A stretch of 64,000 bases of DNA, taken from assembly GCA_016214035.1 (NCBI GenBank), contig JACRPF010000003.1, positions 62,001 through 126,000 of the forward strand, given 5' to 3'. The translations under genes and the position numbers were made by a program. Positions 61,948-64,000 of the stretch are shown here, piece after piece. Below the pieces are notes generated by a model. The model was not told the DNA's origin. It did not search any database and saw nothing but the letters and a program-made list of their open reading frames with translations. How positions within the stretch are numbered: position 1 is the stretch's first letter; each line of letters opens with the position of its first letter. This DNA comes from Spirochaetota bacterium. GTDB taxonomy: Bacteria; Spirochaetota; Brachyspiria; Brachyspirales; JACRPF01.

Positions 61948-63480
61948 ATGATGACGACGGTGATAATCATCGTCTTTTCCCTGGTAGCGTTCATTGCAGG
62001 CTTTCTTGTGCGATGGCTTTTCGCGCGGACACAGTTGAAGTCCGCGGAAAGCATGAGCAAAGGTATCGTTGCCGAGGCCAAGAACAAGGCCGAAGCCGAA
62101 AAGAAAGCATTGCTATTGGAAACTCGTGATCAGATTTCGAAGGAACGGAACAATTTAGAAAATGAGACCCGTGAAAGAAGAGCAGAACTCGGGCAATTCG
62201 AGAAACGTCTCCATCAGAAAGAGGAGAATCTCGACCGAAAAGTCGAACTCTTAGATCAACGAGACCAGGAACTCGCGAACAGGGAAAAGCGAATCAAACA
62301 GCAGGAAGCCGATCTGTCGACCACGATGGAGAAGCATCGCAAGGAATTGGAACGAATTTCAGGCCTTTCCGCCGAAGAGGCGAAAAAGGCGCTCATAACC
62401 GGACTTGAAGAGGACGCGAAGCGCGCGGCATCACGCACCATCGATAATATCGAAAAGGGCGCGATGGAGACCGGTGAGAAGAAGGCGCGCGAGATAATCA
62501 TCCAGGCTATCCAGCGCGTGGCGGGAGAAGTGACACAGGATGTGTCCGTGTCGTCGGTGTCGCTCCCCAGCGAAGAAATGAAAGGACGCATCATCGGGCG
62601 CGAGGGGCGCAACATCCGCACGCTCGAGACGCTCACGGGCGTCGATATTATCATCGACGACACCCCCGAAGCGGTCATCATTTCATGCTTCGACCCCGTA
62701 CGGCGCGAAATCGCCAAACGGTCGCTTGAAAAACTCATCCTTGACGGGCGCATACATCCGGCCCGCATCGAGGAAGTCGTCGACCGTACCGGCAAAGAGA
62801 TAGAACATGTGATGGCCGAAGAGGGCGAACGGGCGCGCGTCGATATGAACATCACCACGGTGCACCCCGAGATCATCCGCTACATCGGCAGACTGCATTT
62901 CCGCACGAGCTACGGCCAGAATGTGCTGCAGCACGTACGCGAAGTGTCGAATATTTCCGGCATGATAGCCGCGGAGCTGGGCGCGAACGTCGTGCTCGCA
63001 CGCCGCGGCGGTTTCCTCCATGACATCGGCAAGGCAATCGAGGTTGAAGGCGAGGGCTCGCATGCCATCGTCGGCGCCGAGATGGCGAAACGCTATGGTG
63101 AATCCGAGACTATCGTCAATATAATCCGTGCGCACCACGGTGACGTTGACGCGCTCTCTCCCGAAGCGGTCATCGTCAAGGCCGCCGATGCCATCAGCGC
63201 CGCCAGGCCCGGTGCCCGTCGCGAGAGCTTTGAGAATTACGTCAAACGACTTGAGAATCTCGAACATATCGCCGACAGTTTTGCCGGTGTTGAGAAATCG
63301 TTCGCCATTCAGGCCGGTCGCGAGATCCGCGTGATGGTGAAGAACGAGACGGTTGATGACGCCAAAGCCAAAGACCTCGCACGCGACATCGCGCGTAAGA
63401 TCGAAGAAGAACTGAAGTATCCGGGCATCATCCGGGTGACGGTCATACGCGAAATGAGGGCAACAGAGATCGCGCGGTAA
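61948..63480 (+). CDS. rny: Ribonuclease Y
   Basis: A 510-residue membrane-anchored endoribonuclease that starts mRNA decay. It has an N-terminal membrane helix (residues 1-22) and a long charged coiled coil (about 28-180). A KH domain follows around residues 200-260 ([24 protein letters not shown]). The HD domain has its metal ligands in FLHDIGKA and RAHHGD. Order and length are typical. AAGGAG precedes the ATG. The ymdB-like gene starts four bases after the stop, the conserved rny-ymdB pair. Confidence 0.96.
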   Translation: MMTTVIIIVFSLVAFIAGFLVRWLFARTQLKSAESMSKGIVAEAKNKAEAEKKALLLETRDQISKERNNLENETRERRAELGQFEKRLHQKEENLDRKVELLDQRDQELANREKRIKQQEADLSTTMEKHRKELERISGLSAEEAKKALITGLEEDAKRAASRTIDNIEKGAMETGEKKAREIIIQAIQRVAGEVTQDVSVSSVSLPSEEMKGRIIGREGRNIRTLETLTGVDIIIDDTPEAVIISCFDPVRREIAKRSLEKLILDGRIHPARIEEVVDRTGKEIEHVMAEEGERARVDMNITTVHPEIIRYIGRLHFRTSYGQNVLQHVREVSNISGMIAAELGANVVLARRGGFLHDIGKAIEVEGEGSHAIVGAEMAKRYGESETIVNIIRAHHGDVDALSPEAVIVKAADAISAARPGARRESFENYVKRLENLEHIADSFAGVEKSFAIQAGREIRVMVKNETVDDAKAKDLARDIARKIEEELKYPGIIRVTVIREMRATEIAR

Positions 63481-63484
63481 CGCA

Positions 63485-64000
63485 ATGGCGAAACTACTGA
63501 CGATACTCTGCCTCGGCGACATTATCGGCGAGGGCGGACGTTCCGCGATTGCGGCAAAGCTTACGGCGCTCAAAGCGGCGTATACGGTTGATTTTACCAT
63601 CGCCAACGGCGAGAACGCCGCGGGCGGTTTCGGCATCACACGTGATGTTGCCAACGAGCTCTTTACGGTTGGTATTGACGCGATTACGAGCGGCAATCAC
63701 ATCTGGAAATCGAAGGATGTGTTTGCGATGATCGCCGAAGAGAAGCGATTGCTCCGTCCGTTCAATTATCCCGAAGGCGCTCCCGGCAACGGGTTTACCG
63801 TGTTCACCGTGGGCGAATACAAGATAGGCGTGCTTAATCTGCTCGGCCGCACGTTCATGGATCCGGTCGATTGTCCATTCAGGCGCGGCGCGCATGCGGT
63901 ACGCCTCATCCAGCGCGAGACGAATATTATCATCGTTGATTTTCATGCCGAGGCTACCGCTGAAAAGCAGGCGCTCGGCTATCACCTTGACGGCACGGTA
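63485..64000 (+). CDS. ymdB: YmdB-family metallophosphodiesterase, cut by window end
   Basis: 172 codons are present and the frame is open at the right edge. It begins LTILCLGDIIGEGGRSAI, with the family's GDIxGxxGR metal motif, followed by the ANGENAAGGFGIT and GIDAITSGNHIWKSKD blocks that carry the Asn-Glu-Asn and GNH ligands. YmdB proteins (TIGR00282) hydrolyse 2',3'-cyclic nucleotides and affect RNase Y and motility or biofilm decisions in Bacillus. The four-base spacing to rny means one transcript. Confidence 0.93.
   Translation, partial: MAKLLTILCLGDIIGEGGRSAIAAKLTALKAAYTVDFTIANGENAAGGFGITRDVANELFTVGIDAITSGNHIWKSKDVFAMIAEEKRLLRPFNYPEGAPGNGFTVFTVGEYKIGVLNLLGRTFMDPVDCPFRRGAHAVRLIQRETNIIIVDFHAEATAEKQALGYHLDGTV

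Overview
The window looks like a chromosomal piece of an uncultured, probably host- or glycan-associated bacterium of the Spirochaetota. Support for this is a CsgG-like protein with a C-terminal segment resembling the Borrelia P13 channel family, a large DUF115/MptE-like motility accessory protein, the rny-ymdB pair, and many exported lipoproteins and outer-membrane barrels. This assignment is an inference from gene families, not a database match. Coding is dense, with the standard code, clear AGGAG-type ribosome sites for most genes and sigma70-like promoters.

Layout. 1-4240: partial SGNH hydrolase, ppnP, then a run of KASIII, Gfo/Idh/MocA dehydrogenase and a metallophosphoesterase-PHP fusion. 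4873-6757: aroC and a PFL-activase-like radical SAM enzyme. 6764-13356 (minus): a tightly coupled four-gene operon for exported proteins: phospholipase-D nuclease with a degenerate SNase domain, double lamin-tail protein, beta-barrel, and ComEA-like HhH plus barrel. 13771-24200: a membrane glycosyltransferase, a ribosome-rescue pair (RF-like + NFACT-R), aldo/keto reductase, GH20 hexosaminidase, an ECF sigma operon, Uup and the CsgG/P13 protein. 24658-43032: carbohydrate and regulatory genes (two AraC regulators, two ADP-ribosylglycohydrolase-like proteins, GH29 fucosidase, LysM-tethered solute-binding protein with a TPR lipoprotein, 7TM-LuxR regulator) mixed with TrhP-like U32 protein, a second KASIII, guaB and a broken S33 peptidase lipoprotein. 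43132-55748: MORN-like and ankyrin envelope proteins, a sugar nucleotidyltransferase, PpiD/SurA-like chaperone, DUF115, bioF, a PPC lipoprotein and a GPH sugar symporter. 56392-64000: tRNA-Ala, SRPBCC protein, an exported subtilase, serS, rny and ymdB (cut by the window end).

The most unusual content is non-coding. Five intergenic sites carry one family of long inverted repeats. Their arms differ in sequence from copy to copy but stay complementary within each copy, and four of the five keep a tandem G.A/A.G mismatch at the same place in the helix. A second family of about 200 bp (two full copies, one fragment) also shows compensated hairpin changes. Two arrays of degenerate 21-bp units, each unit with dyad symmetry but with unrelated sequences, lie beside a regulator gene and beside a sugar transporter gene. 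Several genes have a sigma70-type promoter placed so that transcription should start at or next to the AUG, which suggests leaderless mRNAs.
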